Shown: positions 35,731 to 47,608, numbered from the stretch's first letter. The stretch is 64,000 nt of DNA from Mycobacterium sp. 155 (GCF_000373905.1 NZ_KB892705.1:930001-994000); one strand, 5' to 3'. Notes: generated by a model not told the origin, from the letters alone. Translations and numbers: made by a program.

Positions 35731-37628
35731 GGCGGCGGCCGCAGCCGCCCACGAAGGCGGACCAGACCGGCCAGGGGCGTCCGGCGCGGACCCGGCGGGT
35801 CCGTATCGCCCGGGAAAGCGGTTCGGGCAGTGGATCATTCATGTTTCGTCACCGCACCGGCAACATCGTCATCTTCGCCGTGCTGGCGATCGCGGTGGCT
35901 CAGCTGTTCAGCCTGCAGGTTCCGCGGGCGGCAGGCCTGCGGGCTGAGGCCGCCAGCCAGCTCAAGGTGACCGATGTCGAACCGGCACTGCGGGGCAGCA
36001 TCGTCGACCGCAACGGCGACAAGCTGGCCTTCACCATCGAGGCCAGGGCACTGACCTTCCAGCCGGTCCGGATCCGCAAGCAACTGGCCGACGCCAAGGC
36101 CAAGTCGCCGAAGGCGCCAGATCCGGATCGCAGGCTTTCCGACATCGCCAACGAGGTGGCGACGCGGCTGAACAACAAGCCCGATGCGAAGACCGTGCTG
36201 CGCAAGCTGAAGAGCGACGACTCGTTCGTGTATCTGGCGCGAGCGGTCGATCCGTCGGTGGCCAACGCCATCATGGACAAGTTCCCCGAAGTGGGTTCGG
36301 AACGACAGGATCTGCGCCAGTACCCGGGTGGAGCCCTGGCGGCCAACATCGTCGGTGGTATCGACTGGGACGGCCACGGGCTGCTCGGGCTCGAGGATTC
36401 GCTTGACGCCGAACTGTCGGGCTCGGATGGGTCGCTCACCTATGACCGGGGTTCCGACGGGGTAGTGATCCCCGGCAGCTACCGCAACCGCCACGACGCG
36501 GTCAACGGGTCCACCGTGGAGCTGACGCTCGACGACGACATCCAGTACTACGTGCAGCAGCAAGTCCAGATGGCCAAGGATGCGTCCGGCGCCAAGAACG
36601 TCTCAGCGGTGGTGTTGGACTCGAAAACCGGTGAAGTGCTGGCGATGTCGAACGACAACACGTTCGACCCCTCCCAGGACATCGGTCGTCAGGGCGACCG
36701 ACAGATGGGCAATCTGCCGGTGTCCTCCCCGTTCGAGCCGGGATCGGTCAACAAGATCATCACGGCGTCCACGGCGATCGAACTCGGCCTTACCACGCCC
36801 GACGAGGTGCTGCAGGTCCCCGGTTCGATCAACATGGGCGGGGTTACCGTCCGGGACGCTTGGAACCACGGTGTGATGCCGTACACCACGACAGGGGTCT
36901 TCGGGAAGTCGTCCAACGTCGGCACGCTGATGCTGGCTCAGCGGATCGGGCCAGACCGGTTCTACGACATGGTCCGTAAGTTCGGGCTGGGGCAGCGCAC
37001 CAACGTCGGCCTACCCGGCGAGAGCTCTGGTCTGGTCCCCCCGATCGACCAGTGGTCGGGCAGCTCTTTTGCGAACCTGCCGATCGGCCAAGGTCTTTCG
37101 ATGACGCTGCTGCAGATGACCTCGATGTACCAGACCATCGCCAACGACGGCGTGCGGGTGCCGCCGCGGATCATCAAGTCGACCATCGGCCCGGACGGCA
37201 GCCGCAAGGACGAGCCCCAGCCCGACGGAGTACGGGTGGTGTCGCCAGAGACCGCGCGCACGGTGCGCAACATGTTCCGCGCGATCGTGCAGCGCGATCC
37301 GATGGGCTACCAACAGGGCACGGGTCCGCAGGCCGCCGTGGAGGGCTACCAGATCGCCGGTAAGACCGGCACCGCCCAGCAGATCAACCCGGCCTGCGGC
37401 TGCTACTACGACGACGTCTACTGGATCACCTTCGCCGGTATGGCTCCGGCGGACAACCCGCGGTATGTGGTCGGCATCATGATGGACGCACCGCACCGCG
37501 CGGCGGACGGCTCGCCGGGGTCGTCGGCGGCACCACTGTTCCACAACATCGCCTCCTGGCTGCTGCAGCGCCACAATGTTCCTCTGTCGCCGGACCCTGG
37601 TCCACGACTGACGCTGCAGGCGACCTGA
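35727..37628 (+). CDS. pbpB: Septal class B penicillin-binding protein (PbpB/FtsI, PBP3)
   Basis: PbpB is the monofunctional transpeptidase of septal peptidoglycan, working with the glycosyltransferase FtsW. The 633-residue protein has a basic cytoplasmic tail, one helix (about 44-62), a dimerisation domain opening with LRGSIVDRNG, and a transpeptidase domain. Catalytic motifs are SVNK (Ser340-Lys343), SSN (395-397) and KTG (546-548). A short loop after KTG contains CGC. Start ATG 35727 overlaps the ftsL stop. A 42-bp gap separates it from murE, much shorter than in M. tuberculosis H37Rv, which I recall having several genes inserted here. Confidence 0.96.
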   Translation: MRRRPQPPTKADQTGQGRPARTRRVRIARESGSGSGSFMFRHRTGNIVIFAVLAIAVAQLFSLQVPRAAGLRAEAASQLKVTDVEPALRGSIVDRNGDKLAFTIEARALTFQPVRIRKQLADAKAKSPKAPDPDRRLSDIANEVATRLNNKPDAKTVLRKLKSDDSFVYLARAVDPSVANAIMDKFPEVGSERQDLRQYPGGALAANIVGGIDWDGHGLLGLEDSLDAELSGSDGSLTYDRGSDGVVIPGSYRNRHDAVNGSTVELTLDDDIQYYVQQQVQMAKDASGAKNVSAVVLDSKTGEVLAMSNDNTFDPSQDIGRQGDRQMGNLPVSSPFEPGSVNKIITASTAIELGLTTPDEVLQVPGSINMGGVTVRDAWNHGVMPYTTTGVFGKSSNVGTLMLAQRIGPDRFYDMVRKFGLGQRTNVGLPGESSGLVPPIDQWSGSSFANLPIGQGLSMTLLQMTSMYQTIANDGVRVPPRIIKSTIGPDGSRKDEPQPDGVRVVSPETARTVRNMFRAIVQRDPMGYQQGTGPQAAVEGYQIAGKTGTAQQINPACGCYYDDVYWITFAGMAPADNPRYVVGIMMDAPHRAADGSPGSSAAPLFHNIASWLLQRHNVPLSPDPGPRLTLQAT

Positions 37629-37670
37629 CACGCAGATCGCCGGATCGGCGGTAGGTACTGTGGCAGGGCC

Positions 37671-39251
37671 ATGAAGCCGCGTCCCAGCCATCCCGCCGGC
37701 GAACTTCTCGTGTCGCTGGCCGAACAGATCCAGGCCGTTCCCTCCGGTACGTCCCGGCTGCCCGAACTCCGGGTGACCGGTGTGACGCTGCGCGGCCAAG
37801 ATGCCCGGCCGGGCGATCTGTTCGCCGCGCTGCCGGGTTCGGCCGCGCACGGCGCACGCTACGCGGCCGAAGCGGTATCGCGTGGTGCGGTGGCCGTGCT
37901 GACCGACGCGGCCGGTGTCGCCGGACTCGAGGACTCTCTCGGCGTGCCGGTGCTGGTTCATCCGGAGCCTCGCTCGGTACTCGGCCAGGCCGCGGCCGCG
38001 GTCTACGGCAACCCCGCCGAGCGCCTGCGGGTCATCGGTGTCACCGGAACCTCGGGGAAGACGACCACCACCTATCTGGTGGAGGCCGGGCTGCGGGCTG
38101 CGGGCCGGGTCGCGGGCCTGATCGGCACCGTCGGGGTCCGTATCGACGGCAACGATCTGCCCAGTGCGTTGACCACCCCGGAGGCGCCCGATCTGCAGGC
38201 GCTGCTGGCTGTCATGGTCGAGAGCGGGGTGGACACCGTGGTGATGGAGGTGTCCAGCCACGCGTTGATGCTCGGCCGTGTGGACGGGGTGCGTTTCGCG
38301 GTCGGCGGGTTCACCAACCTGTCCCGCGATCATCTGGACTTCCACCCGACGATGGCGGACTACTTCGAGGCCAAGGCCCGGTTGTTCGATCCCGCATCGC
38401 CGAATCACGCGGCCGCAGCCGTGATCTGTGTCGACGACGACGCGGGGGTGGCCATGGCCGAGCGGGCCGAGGACCCTGTGACGGTGAGTGCGGCCGGCCG
38501 GCCGGCGGCCTGGTCGGTGCGGGCGGTCACAGCGACGGGCCCGGGAGCCCAGGAATTCACCGTGGTCGACCCCGCCGGTGTACGCCACGAATTGGGCATT
38601 GGGCTGCCCGGTCGCTACAACGTGGCCAACGCCGCGCTGGCGTTGGGTCTGCTCGATGTCGTCGGGGTTTCGCCCGGACAGGCAGCGCCCGGACTGCGCA
38701 ATGCGGCAGTCCCCGGTCGGCTGGAGGCGATCGACCGCGGACAGCCGTTCCTGGCGCTGGTCGACTATGCCCACAAGCCCGGTGCGCTGCGCGCGGTGTT
38801 GGAGACACTACGGGCCGCGGGCGCAGCGACGGGGCAACGCCGTGCCCGGCTGGCAGTGGTCTTCGGTGCCGGCGGCAACCGAGATGCCGGCAAGCGTGAG
38901 CTCATGGGGCGCGTGGCTGCCGAGCTGGCCGACCTAGTGGTGATCACCGATGACAACCCGCGTGACGAGGATCCCGCGACCATCCGGGCGGCGATCATAG
39001 CCGGCACCTCAGCCGTCGCCGGCACCACCGACGTGGTCGAGATGGGTGACCGGCGCGCGGCCATCGACCATGCTGTGGCCTGGGCGCGACCGGGGGACAT
39101 CGTGCTGATCGCAGGCAAGGGCCATGAATCCGGGCAGACCAGCGGCGGTCAGACCCGGCCGTTCGACGACCGCGACGAGCTCGCGGCGGCACTGGAGGCG
39201 CTTTCGGTAGCGGGGGCAGAGGTCGGGGAGCTTGGGGAGTCGCGCGCATGA
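37671..39251 (+). CDS. murE: UDP-MurNAc-tripeptide synthetase MurE (meso-DAP adding)
   Basis: MurE adds meso-diaminopimelate to UDP-MurNAc-L-Ala-D-Glu in the cytoplasm. The 526-residue ligase has the ATP loop GTSGKT (126-131), the carbamylated-lysine region and the DNPR motif (428-431). DNPR specifies meso-DAP rather than lysine, in keeping with mycobacterial peptidoglycan. Start ATG 37671 follows GGCAGGG. The stop overlaps the murF start. Confidence 0.97.
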   Translation: MKPRPSHPAGELLVSLAEQIQAVPSGTSRLPELRVTGVTLRGQDARPGDLFAALPGSAAHGARYAAEAVSRGAVAVLTDAAGVAGLEDSLGVPVLVHPEPRSVLGQAAAAVYGNPAERLRVIGVTGTSGKTTTTYLVEAGLRAAGRVAGLIGTVGVRIDGNDLPSALTTPEAPDLQALLAVMVESGVDTVVMEVSSHALMLGRVDGVRFAVGGFTNLSRDHLDFHPTMADYFEAKARLFDPASPNHAAAAVICVDDDAGVAMAERAEDPVTVSAAGRPAAWSVRAVTATGPGAQEFTVVDPAGVRHELGIGLPGRYNVANAALALGLLDVVGVSPGQAAPGLRNAAVPGRLEAIDRGQPFLALVDYAHKPGALRAVLETLRAAGAATGQRRARLAVVFGAGGNRDAGKRELMGRVAAELADLVVITDDNPRDEDPATIRAAIIAGTSAVAGTTDVVEMGDRRAAIDHAVAWARPGDIVLIAGKGHESGQTSGGQTRPFDDRDELAAALEALSVAGAEVGELGESRA

Positions 39252-40762
39252 TCGAGATGACAGTCGCCAGGGTCGCCGAGATCGTCGGCGGCGAACTGGC
39301 CGACATCACCGCCGAGCAGGCGGAGCAGACGTGGGTCACCGGCACTGTCGAGTTCGATTCCCGCGCAGTCGGTCCCGGTGGGCTGTTCCTGGCATTGCCG
39401 GGGGCCCGGTCGGATGGTCATGACTTCGCCGCGGCGGCGGTGGCGTCGGGGGCCGTCGCGGTGCTGGCCGCCCGGCCGGTCGGCGTGCCTGCCATCGTCG
39501 TCCGGCCCGAATCCGGGGCGGCCGACGCGGCGTCGGGAGCCCTCGAACACGACGCCGACGGATCGGGCGCGGCAGTGCTGGCCGCGCTGGCCCGGCTGGC
39601 CGCCGTGGTGGCCGCCGAGCTGGCCGAGGCCGGGCTGAAGATCATCGGCGTCACCGGATCGTCCGGTAAGACGTCGACCAAGGATCTGTTGGCCGCCGTG
39701 TTGTCGCCGCTCGGGGAGGTGGTGGCCCCGCCGGGCTCGTTCAACAACGAGCTCGGCCACCCGTGGACGGTGCTGCGCGCCACCACCGACACCGACTACC
39801 TGATCCTGGAGATGTCGGCGCGCCATCCCGGCAACATCGCAGCACTGGCCGCGATTGCCAGGCCGTCCATCGCCGTGGTGCTCAACGTCGGTACTGCCCA
39901 CCTCGGCGAATTCGGCTCACGCGAGGTCATCGCCAAGACGAAAGCCGAGCTGCCGCAAGCTGTCCCGGAGTCCGGCGTGGTGGTGCTCAATGCCGACGAC
40001 ATCGCGGTGGCGGCCATGGCCGCGCTGACCGACGCCCGGGTGGTGCGGGTCTCGCGCGAGCCGGGGGCGGCGGTGGATGTGTGGGCCGGTCCTGTGACGC
40101 TCGACGGATTGGCCAGGCCGCGGTTCACCCTGCACACCGCCGCCGGACAGGTTGAGATCGCGTTGGCGGTGCACGGCGACCATCAGGTGTCCAATGCGTT
40201 GTGCGTGGCGGCGGTCGCGCTCGAATGCGGGGCGCGGTTCGACCAGGTCGCCGACGCGCTGTCGGGCGCCGGGCCGGCCTCGCGGCACCGTATGCAGGTG
40301 AGCACCCGCGCCGACGGCGTGACGGTCATCAACGACGCGTACAACGCCAACCCTGATTCGATGCGGGCCGGGTTGAAGGCACTGGCCTGGATGGCCAGTG
40401 AAAAGTCCGGCGAAGGCACCACTGTGGGCCGGCGCAGCTGGGCGGTTCTCGGTGAGATGGCGGAGTTGGGTGAGGATGCGATATCCGAGCACGATCGCAT
40501 CGGCCGGCTGGCGGTGCGCTTAGATGTTTCTCGACTCATCGTCGTCGGAACCGGAAGGTCGTTGAGCGCCATGCACCACGGAGCGGTAATGGAGGGTTCA
40601 TGGGGTTCGGAGTCCAGGATGGTCGCCGATGCTGACGCCGCACTGCACCTGTTGCGCGCCGAGCTGCAGCCCGGCGACGTGGTGCTGGTGAAGGCCTCTA
40701 ATTCGGTGGGGCTCGGTGCGCTCGCCGACACGCTGGCGGCTGACGCCGGAGGCTGCGGATGA
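39248..40762 (+). CDS. murF: UDP-MurNAc-pentapeptide synthetase MurF
   Basis: MurF ligates D-Ala-D-Ala to the UDP-MurNAc tripeptide. The 504-residue protein contains the ATP loop [12 protein letters not shown] (Lys141), [31 protein letters not shown] and [15 protein letters not shown], all Mur ligase marks. It overlaps murE and mraY by 4 bp each, so coupled translation is expected. Confidence 0.97.
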   Translation: MIEMTVARVAEIVGGELADITAEQAEQTWVTGTVEFDSRAVGPGGLFLALPGARSDGHDFAAAAVASGAVAVLAARPVGVPAIVVRPESGAADAASGALEHDADGSGAAVLAALARLAAVVAAELAEAGLKIIGVTGSSGKTSTKDLLAAVLSPLGEVVAPPGSFNNELGHPWTVLRATTDTDYLILEMSARHPGNIAALAAIARPSIAVVLNVGTAHLGEFGSREVIAKTKAELPQAVPESGVVVLNADDIAVAAMAALTDARVVRVSREPGAAVDVWAGPVTLDGLARPRFTLHTAAGQVEIALAVHGDHQVSNALCVAAVALECGARFDQVADALSGAGPASRHRMQVSTRADGVTVINDAYNANPDSMRAGLKALAWMASEKSGEGTTVGRRSWAVLGEMAELGEDAISEHDRIGRLAVRLDVSRLIVVGTGRSLSAMHHGAVMEGSWGSESRMVADADAALHLLRAELQPGDVVLVKASNSVGLGALADTLAADAGGCG

Positions 40763-41838
40763 AGCTGATCCTCATCGCCGTCGGCATCGCGTTGACGGTG
40801 TCTATCCTGTTGACCCCGGCGTTGATCCGGTTGTTCACCAAGCGGGGGCTGGGCCACGAGATACGGGAAGACGGCCCGGCCAGTCATGCCAAGAAACGCG
40901 GGACCCCGTCGATGGGCGGTGTGGCCATCGTCGCCGGCATCTGGGCCGGTTACCTGGGCACCCACCTGGTCGGCATGGCGATGGGCGGGGACGGTCCGTC
41001 GGCGTCGGGCATGCTCGTGCTCGGCCTGGCCACCATGCTCGGCGGTGTCGGTTTCCTCGACGATCTGATCAAGCTGCGCCGGTCGCGCAACCTGGGGCTG
41101 AACAAAACCGCCAAGACAGTCGGTCAATTGCTTGCCGCGGTGTTGTTCGGCGTGCTGGCTCTGCAGTTCCGCAACAATGACGGGCTGACACCGGGCAGCC
41201 CCGAGTTGTCCTACGTGCGTGAGATCGCCACGGTCACGCTGGCGTCGTGGGTTTTCGTGCTGTTCTGCGTGGTGATCGTCAGTGCGTGGTCGAATGCGGT
41301 GAACTTCACCGACGGTCTGGACGGCCTGGCCGCCGGCGCGATGGCGATGGTCTGCGCGGCGTATGTGCTGATCACCTTCTGGCAGTTCCGCAACGCCTGT
41401 GCCACCGCACCCGGGCTGGGCTGCTACAACGTGCGCGACCCGCTGGATCTGGCGCTGATCGCTGCCGCGGCGGCGGGTGCCTGCATCGGCTTCCTGTGGT
41501 GGAATGCCGCCCCGGCCAAGATCTTCATGGGTGACACCGGCTCGTTGGCTCTGGGTGGCATCATCGCCGGCCTGTCGGTGATGAGCCGCACCGAGATCCT
41601 CGCGGTGGTCCTGGGCGCACTGTTCGTCGCTGAGGTCACCTCGGTGGTGGTCCAGATTCTCGCGTTCCGCACGACGGGCCGCAGGGTGTTCCGCATGGCG
41701 CCGTTTCACCACCACTTCGAGTTGGTCGGATGGGCGGAGACGACCGTCATCATCCGGTTCTGGCTGCTGACCGCGATCGCCTGTGGGCTGGGCGTCGCCC
41801 TGTTCTACAGCGAATGGCTGACGGCTGTCGGGGCCTGA
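40759..41838 (+). CDS. mraY: Phospho-MurNAc-pentapeptide translocase MraY
   Basis: MraY transfers phospho-MurNAc-pentapeptide to polyprenyl phosphate, making lipid I. The 359-residue protein has ten membrane helices. Cytoplasmic active-site blocks are [11 protein letters not shown] (double Asp for Mg and prenyl phosphate), [29 protein letters not shown] and [11 protein letters not shown]. Start ATG overlaps murF; murD follows after a single base. Confidence 0.97.
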   Translation: MKLILIAVGIALTVSILLTPALIRLFTKRGLGHEIREDGPASHAKKRGTPSMGGVAIVAGIWAGYLGTHLVGMAMGGDGPSASGMLVLGLATMLGGVGFLDDLIKLRRSRNLGLNKTAKTVGQLLAAVLFGVLALQFRNNDGLTPGSPELSYVREIATVTLASWVFVLFCVVIVSAWSNAVNFTDGLDGLAAGAMAMVCAAYVLITFWQFRNACATAPGLGCYNVRDPLDLALIAAAAAGACIGFLWWNAAPAKIFMGDTGSLALGGIIAGLSVMSRTEILAVVLGALFVAEVTSVVVQILAFRTTGRRVFRMAPFHHHFELVGWAETTVIIRFWLLTAIACGLGVALFYSEWLTAVGA

Positions 41839-41839
41839 C

Positions 41840-43357
41840 GTGGCCGGGCGGCCCGCACGCGAGGAGGACAGAAAACGGCCCGCACGCGAGGAGGACAGAA
41901 AATTTCCAGCGCCATTGATCGCGGGTGCCCCGGTGCTCGTCACCGGCGCAGGCATCACCGGCCGGGCCGTGCTGGCCGTCCTGGCGCCGCTGGGGGTCGC
42001 CGCGACACTGTGTGACGACAACGTCGAGGCTTTGCGGTCGTACGCGGACGAGGGTGTCGCCGTCGTGGATCCGGCCGGGGCTGTCGCCGCGATCGGGGAT
42101 TACGCGCTGGTGGTGACCAGTCCGGGATTTCCACCGAGCGCGCCGGTGCTGGCTGCCGCCGCGGCCGCGGGTGTGCCGATCTGGGGTGACGTCGAGCTGG
42201 CCTGGCGTCTGGATGCGGCGGGATGCTTCGGGCCACCGCGGCGTTGGCTCGTGGTCACCGGGACCAACGGCAAGACCACGACCACCTCGATGCTGCACGA
42301 GATGCTCGTGGCGGCCGGCCGGCGCAGCGTGCTGTGCGGCAACATCGGTGACCCGGTGCTGGCGGTGCTCGATCAGCCTGCCGAGCTCCTGGCCGTCGAG
42401 CTGTCGAGCTTCCAGCTGCACTGGGCACCGTCGCTGCGGCCCGAGGCCGGGGTGGTGCTCAACGTGGCCGAGGACCATCTCGACTGGCACGGGTCGATGG
42501 ATGCTTACGCGCGCGACAAGTCCCGCGTGCTTGACGGCCGGGTGGCGGTGGTGGGGCTTGATGATCCGGTGGCAGCAGGGCTGTTGGGCTCCGCGGGGGC
42601 GGCTGTGCGGGTCGGTTTCCGGCTGGGTGAGCCGGCACCAGGGGAGCTCGGGGTGCGGGCCGGCAAGCTCGTCGACCGGGCATTCGGCGACGACGTCGAG
42701 TTGGCTGATTCGGCGACCATCGGCGTCGCGGGCTCGGTCGGCGTGCTCGACGCGCTGGCAGCGGCGGCATTGGCCCGTTCGGTGGATGTGCCGCCTGCGG
42801 CGATCGCGGCCGCTCTCGCGTCGTTCCGGGTGGGCAGGCACCGCGCCGAGTTGGTCGGTACGTCCGCCGGGGTGCGATACGTCGATGATTCGAAGGCCAC
42901 CAATCCGCATGCCGCGCAGGCCTCGATCACCGCATACCCGCGCGTGGTATGGATCGCCGGCGGTCTGCTGAAGGGTGCTTCGGTCGATGAGCTGGTACGA
43001 CAGGTTGCGGGCCGGCTTGCCGGCGCAATCGTGATCGGACGCGACCGCCGAACGGTCGCCGAGGCGTTATCGCGACACGCACCGGATGTCCCCGTCGTCG
43101 AGCTTGTGACGGGGGAGGATTCTGGGGTGCTTGAGACTAGTGGGTCTATTGGTAACCATGTGACTCGTGTGATCGAAGTGGCGGAACGGTCGGTCTCCGA
43201 TGCTGTCATGGCTGCCGCCGTCGACGCTGCCCGCCGGCTCGCGAGCCCCGGCGACACCGTGTTGCTGGCCCCGGCCGGAGCATCCTTCGATCAGTTCAGC
43301 GGCTACGGCCACCGCGGTGACGTGTTCGCTGCAGCCGTGCACGCTGCCATCGGATAG
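41840..43357 (+). CDS. murD: UDP-MurNAc-L-alanine:D-glutamate ligase MurD with repeat-derived N terminus
   Basis: MurD adds D-glutamate to UDP-MurNAc-L-Ala. The 505-residue product has the ATP loop [14 protein letters not shown] (Lys145), [25 protein letters not shown] and [16 protein letters not shown] 41840 starts 1 bp after mraY. Residues 4-21 are RPAREEDRK repeated exactly twice, encoded by two identical 27-bp units. The Mur fold then begins near [12 protein letters not shown]; the M. tuberculosis protein has no such repeat as I recall. A TTG at 41918 would skip the repeat but lies 25 nt beyond GAGGAGG. Confidence 0.94.
   Translation: MAGRPAREEDRKRPAREEDRKFPAPLIAGAPVLVTGAGITGRAVLAVLAPLGVAATLCDDNVEALRSYADEGVAVVDPAGAVAAIGDYALVVTSPGFPPSAPVLAAAAAAGVPIWGDVELAWRLDAAGCFGPPRRWLVVTGTNGKTTTTSMLHEMLVAAGRRSVLCGNIGDPVLAVLDQPAELLAVELSSFQLHWAPSLRPEAGVVLNVAEDHLDWHGSMDAYARDKSRVLDGRVAVVGLDDPVAAGLLGSAGAAVRVGFRLGEPAPGELGVRAGKLVDRAFGDDVELADSATIGVAGSVGVLDALAAAALARSVDVPPAAIAAALASFRVGRHRAELVGTSAGVRYVDDSKATNPHAAQASITAYPRVVWIAGGLLKGASVDELVRQVAGRLAGAIVIGRDRRTVAEALSRHAPDVPVVELVTGEDSGVLETSGSIGNHVTRVIEVAERSVSDAVMAAAVDAARRLASPGDTVLLAPAGASFDQFSGYGHRGDVFAAAVHAAIG
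41849..41902 (+). repeat. Two perfect tandem copies of the 27-bp SD-core repeat (murD locus)
   Basis: Identical 27-bp units occupy 41849-41875 and 41876-41902 and begin CGGCCCGCACGCGAGGAGGA. Each encodes RPAREEDRK in the murD frame. The core GAGGAGG resembles a ribosome-binding site. Further copies lie at lppM and the murC/ftsQ junction. Confidence 0.9.
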
Positions 43358-43362
43358 CTGCC

Positions 43363-44985
43363 GTGGGCAACATCCTCAACCGGCTGCGGCGCGGCGGCGG
43401 TGCCAGGGGTGAGGGCGATGACGCCGGCGCAGAGGCTGCCACCGACCCGGCCGCGGGCAGTTCGGAGTCGGCAGCGACGGTGAGCGAGCCGCGTACCCGG
43501 TTCGGGGCCTGGCTGGGCCGGCCGATGACGTCGTTCCACCTCATCATCGCAATTACGGCTTTGCTGACGACACTCGGCCTGATCATGGTGCTCTCGGCCT
43601 CAGGCGTGTACTCCTACGACATGGACGGCTCGCCCTGGGCGGTGTTCGGTCGCCAGGTGATGTGGACGGTCGTGGGTCTCGTCGCGTTCTATGTGGTGCT
43701 GCGCGTGCCGATCAAGACGATGCGACGGTTCGCGTTCCCCATGTTCGCGATGACGATCATCGCGCTGATACTGGTGCTGATCCCCGGTATCGGCACCTAC
43801 TCCAACGGTTCCCGCGGCTGGTTCGTGGTCGCCGGATTCTCCATGCAGCCCTCCGAGTTGGCCAAGATCGCGTTCGCGATCTGGGGTGCGCACCTGCTCG
43901 CATCGCGGCGTCTGGAGCATGCGTCGCTGCGGGAAATGCTGATTCCGGTGGTTCCCGGGGCCGTGATCGCGCTGGCACTTATCGTCGCGCAACCGGACCT
44001 CGGTCAGACGGTGTCGATGGGCATCATCCTGCTGGGCCTGCTCTGGTATGCCGGTCTGCCGCTGCGGGTCTTCGTGACTTCGCTGCTGGCGGCGGTCGCC
44101 GCGGCAGCAGTGCTCGCGATGTCCGCGGGTTACCGGTCCGACCGTGTGCAGTCCTGGCTCAATCCCACAGCGGATGGTCAGGGTTCGGGCTACCAGTCGC
44201 GTCAGGCGCGGTTCGCACTCGCCAACGGCGGCGTGTTCGGCGACGGGCTGGGGCAGGGCACCGCCAAGTGGAACTATCTGCCGAACGCGCACAACGACTT
44301 CATCTTCGCGATCATCGGTGAGGAACTCGGCCTGGTCGGTGCGGTCGGACTGCTCGCCCTGTTCGGCCTGTTCGCCTACACCGGCATGCGGATCGCGCGC
44401 CGCTCGGCCGACCCGTTCCTGCGGCTGCTCACCGCGACCACCACGCTGTGGCTGGTCGGTCAGATGTTCATCAACGTCGGCTATGTAGTGGGCCTGCTAC
44501 CGATCACCGGCCTGCAGTTGCCACTGATATCGGCGGGCGGATCGGCCCAGGCGACAACGCTTTTGATGATGGGCCTGATCACCAATGCGGCCCGGCACGA
44601 GCCCGAGGCGGTCGCTGCGCTGCGCGCAGGACGGGATGACCGGATGAACCGCCTGCTCCGGCTGCCGATGCCCGAGCCCTATGTGCCTACCCGGCTGGAA
44701 TCGGCCCGGGACCGGTTGCGCACCCGCAAGGCCGTGGCATCCGCCAAGGCCAGGCCGCCGCGCAAGGCGGACCGCAAACCGGACCGGAGAATCGATCGGC
44801 ACCCCGACCGCAAGGCGGTGGCCAGTCGGCGTAAACCTCAACCGGCTGATCGAGCGGTGCGCCGCTCCGCGCGTACGGGCGCCCAGCAGCCGGCTGGGGG
44901 CGGAAGGGCAACGGTCCGATATGGTTCGGGCCAACGTAACCAGGGCCGCGGGGCCCGAGCACTGGAAGGTCAGCGTTACGGGTGA
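43363..44985 (+). CDS. ftsW: Septal peptidoglycan glycosyltransferase FtsW
   Basis: FtsW is the SEDS-family polymerase that works with PbpB at the septum. The 540-residue protein starts at GTG 43363, 5 bp after murD. A cytoplasmic N-terminal region of about 60 residues precedes ten membrane helices. SEDS marks include [27 protein letters not shown] and [23 protein letters not shown] basic cytoplasmic tail from about residue 420 is rich in Arg, Lys and Pro, typical of mycobacterial FtsW, where the tail contacts FtsZ. GTGA overlap with murG. Confidence 0.96.
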   Translation: MGNILNRLRRGGGARGEGDDAGAEAATDPAAGSSESAATVSEPRTRFGAWLGRPMTSFHLIIAITALLTTLGLIMVLSASGVYSYDMDGSPWAVFGRQVMWTVVGLVAFYVVLRVPIKTMRRFAFPMFAMTIIALILVLIPGIGTYSNGSRGWFVVAGFSMQPSELAKIAFAIWGAHLLASRRLEHASLREMLIPVVPGAVIALALIVAQPDLGQTVSMGIILLGLLWYAGLPLRVFVTSLLAAVAAAAVLAMSAGYRSDRVQSWLNPTADGQGSGYQSRQARFALANGGVFGDGLGQGTAKWNYLPNAHNDFIFAIIGEELGLVGAVGLLALFGLFAYTGMRIARRSADPFLRLLTATTTLWLVGQMFINVGYVVGLLPITGLQLPLISAGGSAQATTLLMMGLITNAARHEPEAVAALRAGRDDRMNRLLRLPMPEPYVPTRLESARDRLRTRKAVASAKARPPRKADRKPDRRIDRHPDRKAVASRRKPQPADRAVRRSARTGAQQPAGGGRATVRYGSGQRNQGRGARALEGQRYG

Positions 44986-46148
44986 GCGAGGCTTCACGGG
45001 GGATGTCGGGGCGCGACGAGCGGGCCATCTCCGTCGTTCTGGCCGGCGGTGGCACCGCCGGCCACGTCGAGCCGGCGATGGCGGTGGCCGACGCGTTGCG
45101 CGCTCTCGATCCTGATGTCCGGATCACGGCACTGGGCACCGCGCGTGGTCTGGAAACCCGGTTGGTGCCCGAGCGCGGCTATGACCTCGAGCTGATCACG
45201 CCCGTGCCGTTGCCGCGCAAGCCGTCGGGAGATCTGGTCCGGCTGCCGCTGCGGGTTCGCACGGCCATCCGCCAGACCCGCGCGGTGCTGTCCGGCGTCG
45301 ACGCCGACGTTGTGGTGGGGTTCGGCGGGTACGTCGCGTTGCCCGCCTATCTGGCGGCGCGCCGCGGCGTGCTGACCCGCCGCCGGCAGGTGCCGGTGGT
45401 AATCCACGAGGCCAACGCGAGCGCCGGGCTGGCCAACCGGGTAGGCGCCCGTTCGGCGAGTCGGGTGCTCTCCGCGGTGCCCGATCCCGGATTGCGCCGC
45501 GTCGAAGTGGTCGGGATGCCGGTGCGGGAAGCGATCACATCGCTGGACCGCGCGGCCCTGCGGCAGGCTGCGCGAGCGCATTTCGGCTTCGCCGAGGACG
45601 CCAAGGTGCTGCTGGTGTTCGGTGGTTCCCAGGGCGCCCAGTCGATCAACCGGGCGGTTTCGGCCGCGGCCGACCAGTTAGGTGCGGCGGGTATCTCGGT
45701 GCTGCACGCCCACGGTCCCAAGAACACCCTGGATTTGCCGGAACCCCTTGGTGCAGAACGGCCCCCGTACAAGGCGGTGCCGTATCTGGACCGCATGGAC
45801 CTGGCCTACGCGGCGGCGGACCTGGCCATCTGCCGCTCGGGCGCGATGACAGTGGCGGAGGTGACGGCCGTCGGCCTGCCGGCGGTATACGTCCCGCTGC
45901 CGATCGGCAACGGAGAACAGCGGCTCAACGCTCAGCCGGTGGTGGCAGCGGGTGGCGGGATGCTTGTCGACGATGCCGAACTGAGCCCGCGATACGTGGC
46001 CGGCACGGTCGTCGGGTTGCTGACCGACGACGCCCGGCTCACCGCGATGACGGCGGCGGCCTCGCTGTCGGGGCATCGTGATGCCGCGCGGCGGGTGGCC
46101 CAAGTCGTCTTCGACGTGGCATTGGACGGACGAAAGAAGCTGCAGTGA
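44982..46148 (+). CDS. murG: UDP-GlcNAc:lipid I GlcNAc transferase MurG
   Basis: MurG adds GlcNAc to lipid I to form lipid II at the inner membrane face. The 388-residue GT28 protein has the lipid-binding loop [48 protein letters not shown], the donor-site [10 protein letters not shown] and [19 protein letters not shown]. Starts at GTG 44982 overlapping ftsW; ends overlapping murC (GTGA). Confidence 0.97.
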   Translation: MSEASRGMSGRDERAISVVLAGGGTAGHVEPAMAVADALRALDPDVRITALGTARGLETRLVPERGYDLELITPVPLPRKPSGDLVRLPLRVRTAIRQTRAVLSGVDADVVVGFGGYVALPAYLAARRGVLTRRRQVPVVIHEANASAGLANRVGARSASRVLSAVPDPGLRRVEVVGMPVREAITSLDRAALRQAARAHFGFAEDAKVLLVFGGSQGAQSINRAVSAAADQLGAAGISVLHAHGPKNTLDLPEPLGAERPPYKAVPYLDRMDLAYAAADLAICRSGAMTVAEVTAVGLPAVYVPLPIGNGEQRLNAQPVVAAGGGMLVDDAELSPRYVAGTVVGLLTDDARLTAMTAAASLSGHRDAARRVAQVVFDVALDGRKKLQ

Positions 46149-47608
46149 ACGGCAATTCGCTACCCGTCGAGCTGCAGCGGGTGCACATGGTCGGCATCGG
46201 CGGGGCCGGCATGTCCGGTGTGGCGCGAATCCTGCTGGATCGTGGTGCGATGGTGTCGGGTTCGGATGCCAAGGAGTCACGCGGCGTGGTGGCACTGCGG
46301 GCCCGCGGTGCCGAGATCCGGATCGGCCATGACGCATCCTCGCTGGATCTGCTGCCGGGCGGCCCCACCGCGGTGGTGACCACGCACGCGGCGATTCCCA
46401 AGACCAACCCCGAACTGGTGGAAGCGCGCCGCCGGGGAATCCCGGTGATCCTGCGTCCGGTGGTGCTGGCCAAGCTGATGGCCGGATACACCACGCTCAT
46501 GGTGACGGGGACCCACGGCAAGACCACGACCACCTCGATGCTCATCGTGGCCTTGCAGCACAGCGGTTTCGACCCGTCGTTCGCCGTGGGCGGTGAGCTG
46601 GGCGAGGCTGGTACCAATGCGCATCACGGCAGCGGTCGCTGTTTCGTGGCCGAGGCCGACGAGAGCGACGGCTCGCTGCTGGAGTACGCGCCGGATGTGG
46701 CGGTGGTGACCAACATCGAGGCCGACCACCTGGATTTCTTCGGCAGTGAGGATGCCTACGTCGCGGTGTTCGACGCCTTTGTCGAACGGATCGCGCCGGG
46801 TGGCGCGCTAGTGGTGTGCACCGACGATCCCGGGGCGGCCGCATTGGCGGACCGCACAGATGCGTTGGGGATCCGGGTGCTGCGCTACGGCAGCAGTCCC
46901 GGTGACGATCTGGCCGGCACGCTGCTCAGTTGGGACCAACAGGGGACCGGCGCGGTGGCCCACATCCAGCTCGCCGGCGAGCCGCATCCGCGGGCGATCC
47001 GGCTCGCAGTGCCGGGCCGACACATGGCGCTCAATGCGCTGGCCGCGGTGCTGGCCGCGGTGGCCGTCGGTGCGCCCACAGAGGCGGTGCTGGACGGGCT
47101 GGCCGGTTTCGAGGGAGTGCGTAGGCGCTTCGAGCTGGTCGGCAGCACCGACGGCGTCCGGGTTTTCGACGACTACGCGCACCATCCCACCGAGGTGCGC
47201 GCCACGCTCGCGGCGGCCCGGTCGGTGGTGACGGCTACCGGCGGTCGGCTGATCGTCGTGTTCCAGCCCCATTTATATTCGCGCACAGAGACTTTCGCGC
47301 TCGAATTCGGTTCGGCCCTCGACGCTGCCGACCAGGTGTTCGTCCTTGACGTCTACGGCGCGCGGGAACAGCCGATAGCGGGCGTCAGCGGCGCCACCGT
47401 CGCCGGGCACGTCAGTGTCCCGGTGACCTACGTCCCGGATTTCTCGGCGGTGGCGGCCGCGGTCGCGACGGCGGCCCGCCCGGGTGACGTGGTGATCACC
47501 ATGGGTGCCGGGGACGTCACCATGCTGGGCAGCGAGATCCTCACTGAGTTGCAGATCAAGTCGAACCGCAGTGCACCCCGCACGCGAGGAGGACAAGGAA
47601 CGCCGTGA
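46145..47608 (+). CDS. murC: UDP-MurNAc:L-alanine ligase MurC
   Basis: MurC attaches L-alanine (or glycine, in some mycobacteria) to UDP-MurNAc. The 487-residue ligase has [14 protein letters not shown] at the N terminus, ATP loop [12 protein letters not shown] (Lys126), [23 protein letters not shown] and [10 protein letters not shown]. The last residues RTRGGQ are encoded by a copy of the 27-bp repeat read in a different frame from murD, so this end is unlikely to be conserved. GTG start and stop both overlap neighbours by 4 bp. Confidence 0.96.
   Translation: MNGNSLPVELQRVHMVGIGGAGMSGVARILLDRGAMVSGSDAKESRGVVALRARGAEIRIGHDASSLDLLPGGPTAVVTTHAAIPKTNPELVEARRRGIPVILRPVVLAKLMAGYTTLMVTGTHGKTTTTSMLIVALQHSGFDPSFAVGGELGEAGTNAHHGSGRCFVAEADESDGSLLEYAPDVAVVTNIEADHLDFFGSEDAYVAVFDAFVERIAPGGALVVCTDDPGAAALADRTDALGIRVLRYGSSPGDDLAGTLLSWDQQGTGAVAHIQLAGEPHPRAIRLAVPGRHMALNALAAVLAAVAVGAPTEAVLDGLAGFEGVRRRFELVGSTDGVRVFDDYAHHPTEVRATLAAARSVVTATGGRLIVVFQPHLYSRTETFALEFGSALDAADQVFVLDVYGAREQPIAGVSGATVAGHVSVPVTYVPDFSAVAAAVATAARPGDVVITMGAGDVTMLGSEILTELQIKSNRSAPRTRGGQGTP
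47577..47595 (+). repeat. Single copy of the 27-bp SD-core repeat (murC/ftsQ junction)
   Basis: CCCGCACGCGAGGAGGACA matches the first 19 bases of the murD unit exactly. Here GAGGAGG lies about 12 nt before the ftsQ GTG at 47605, so this copy may serve as the ftsQ ribosome-binding site while also coding the murC C terminus. Confidence 0.8.
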
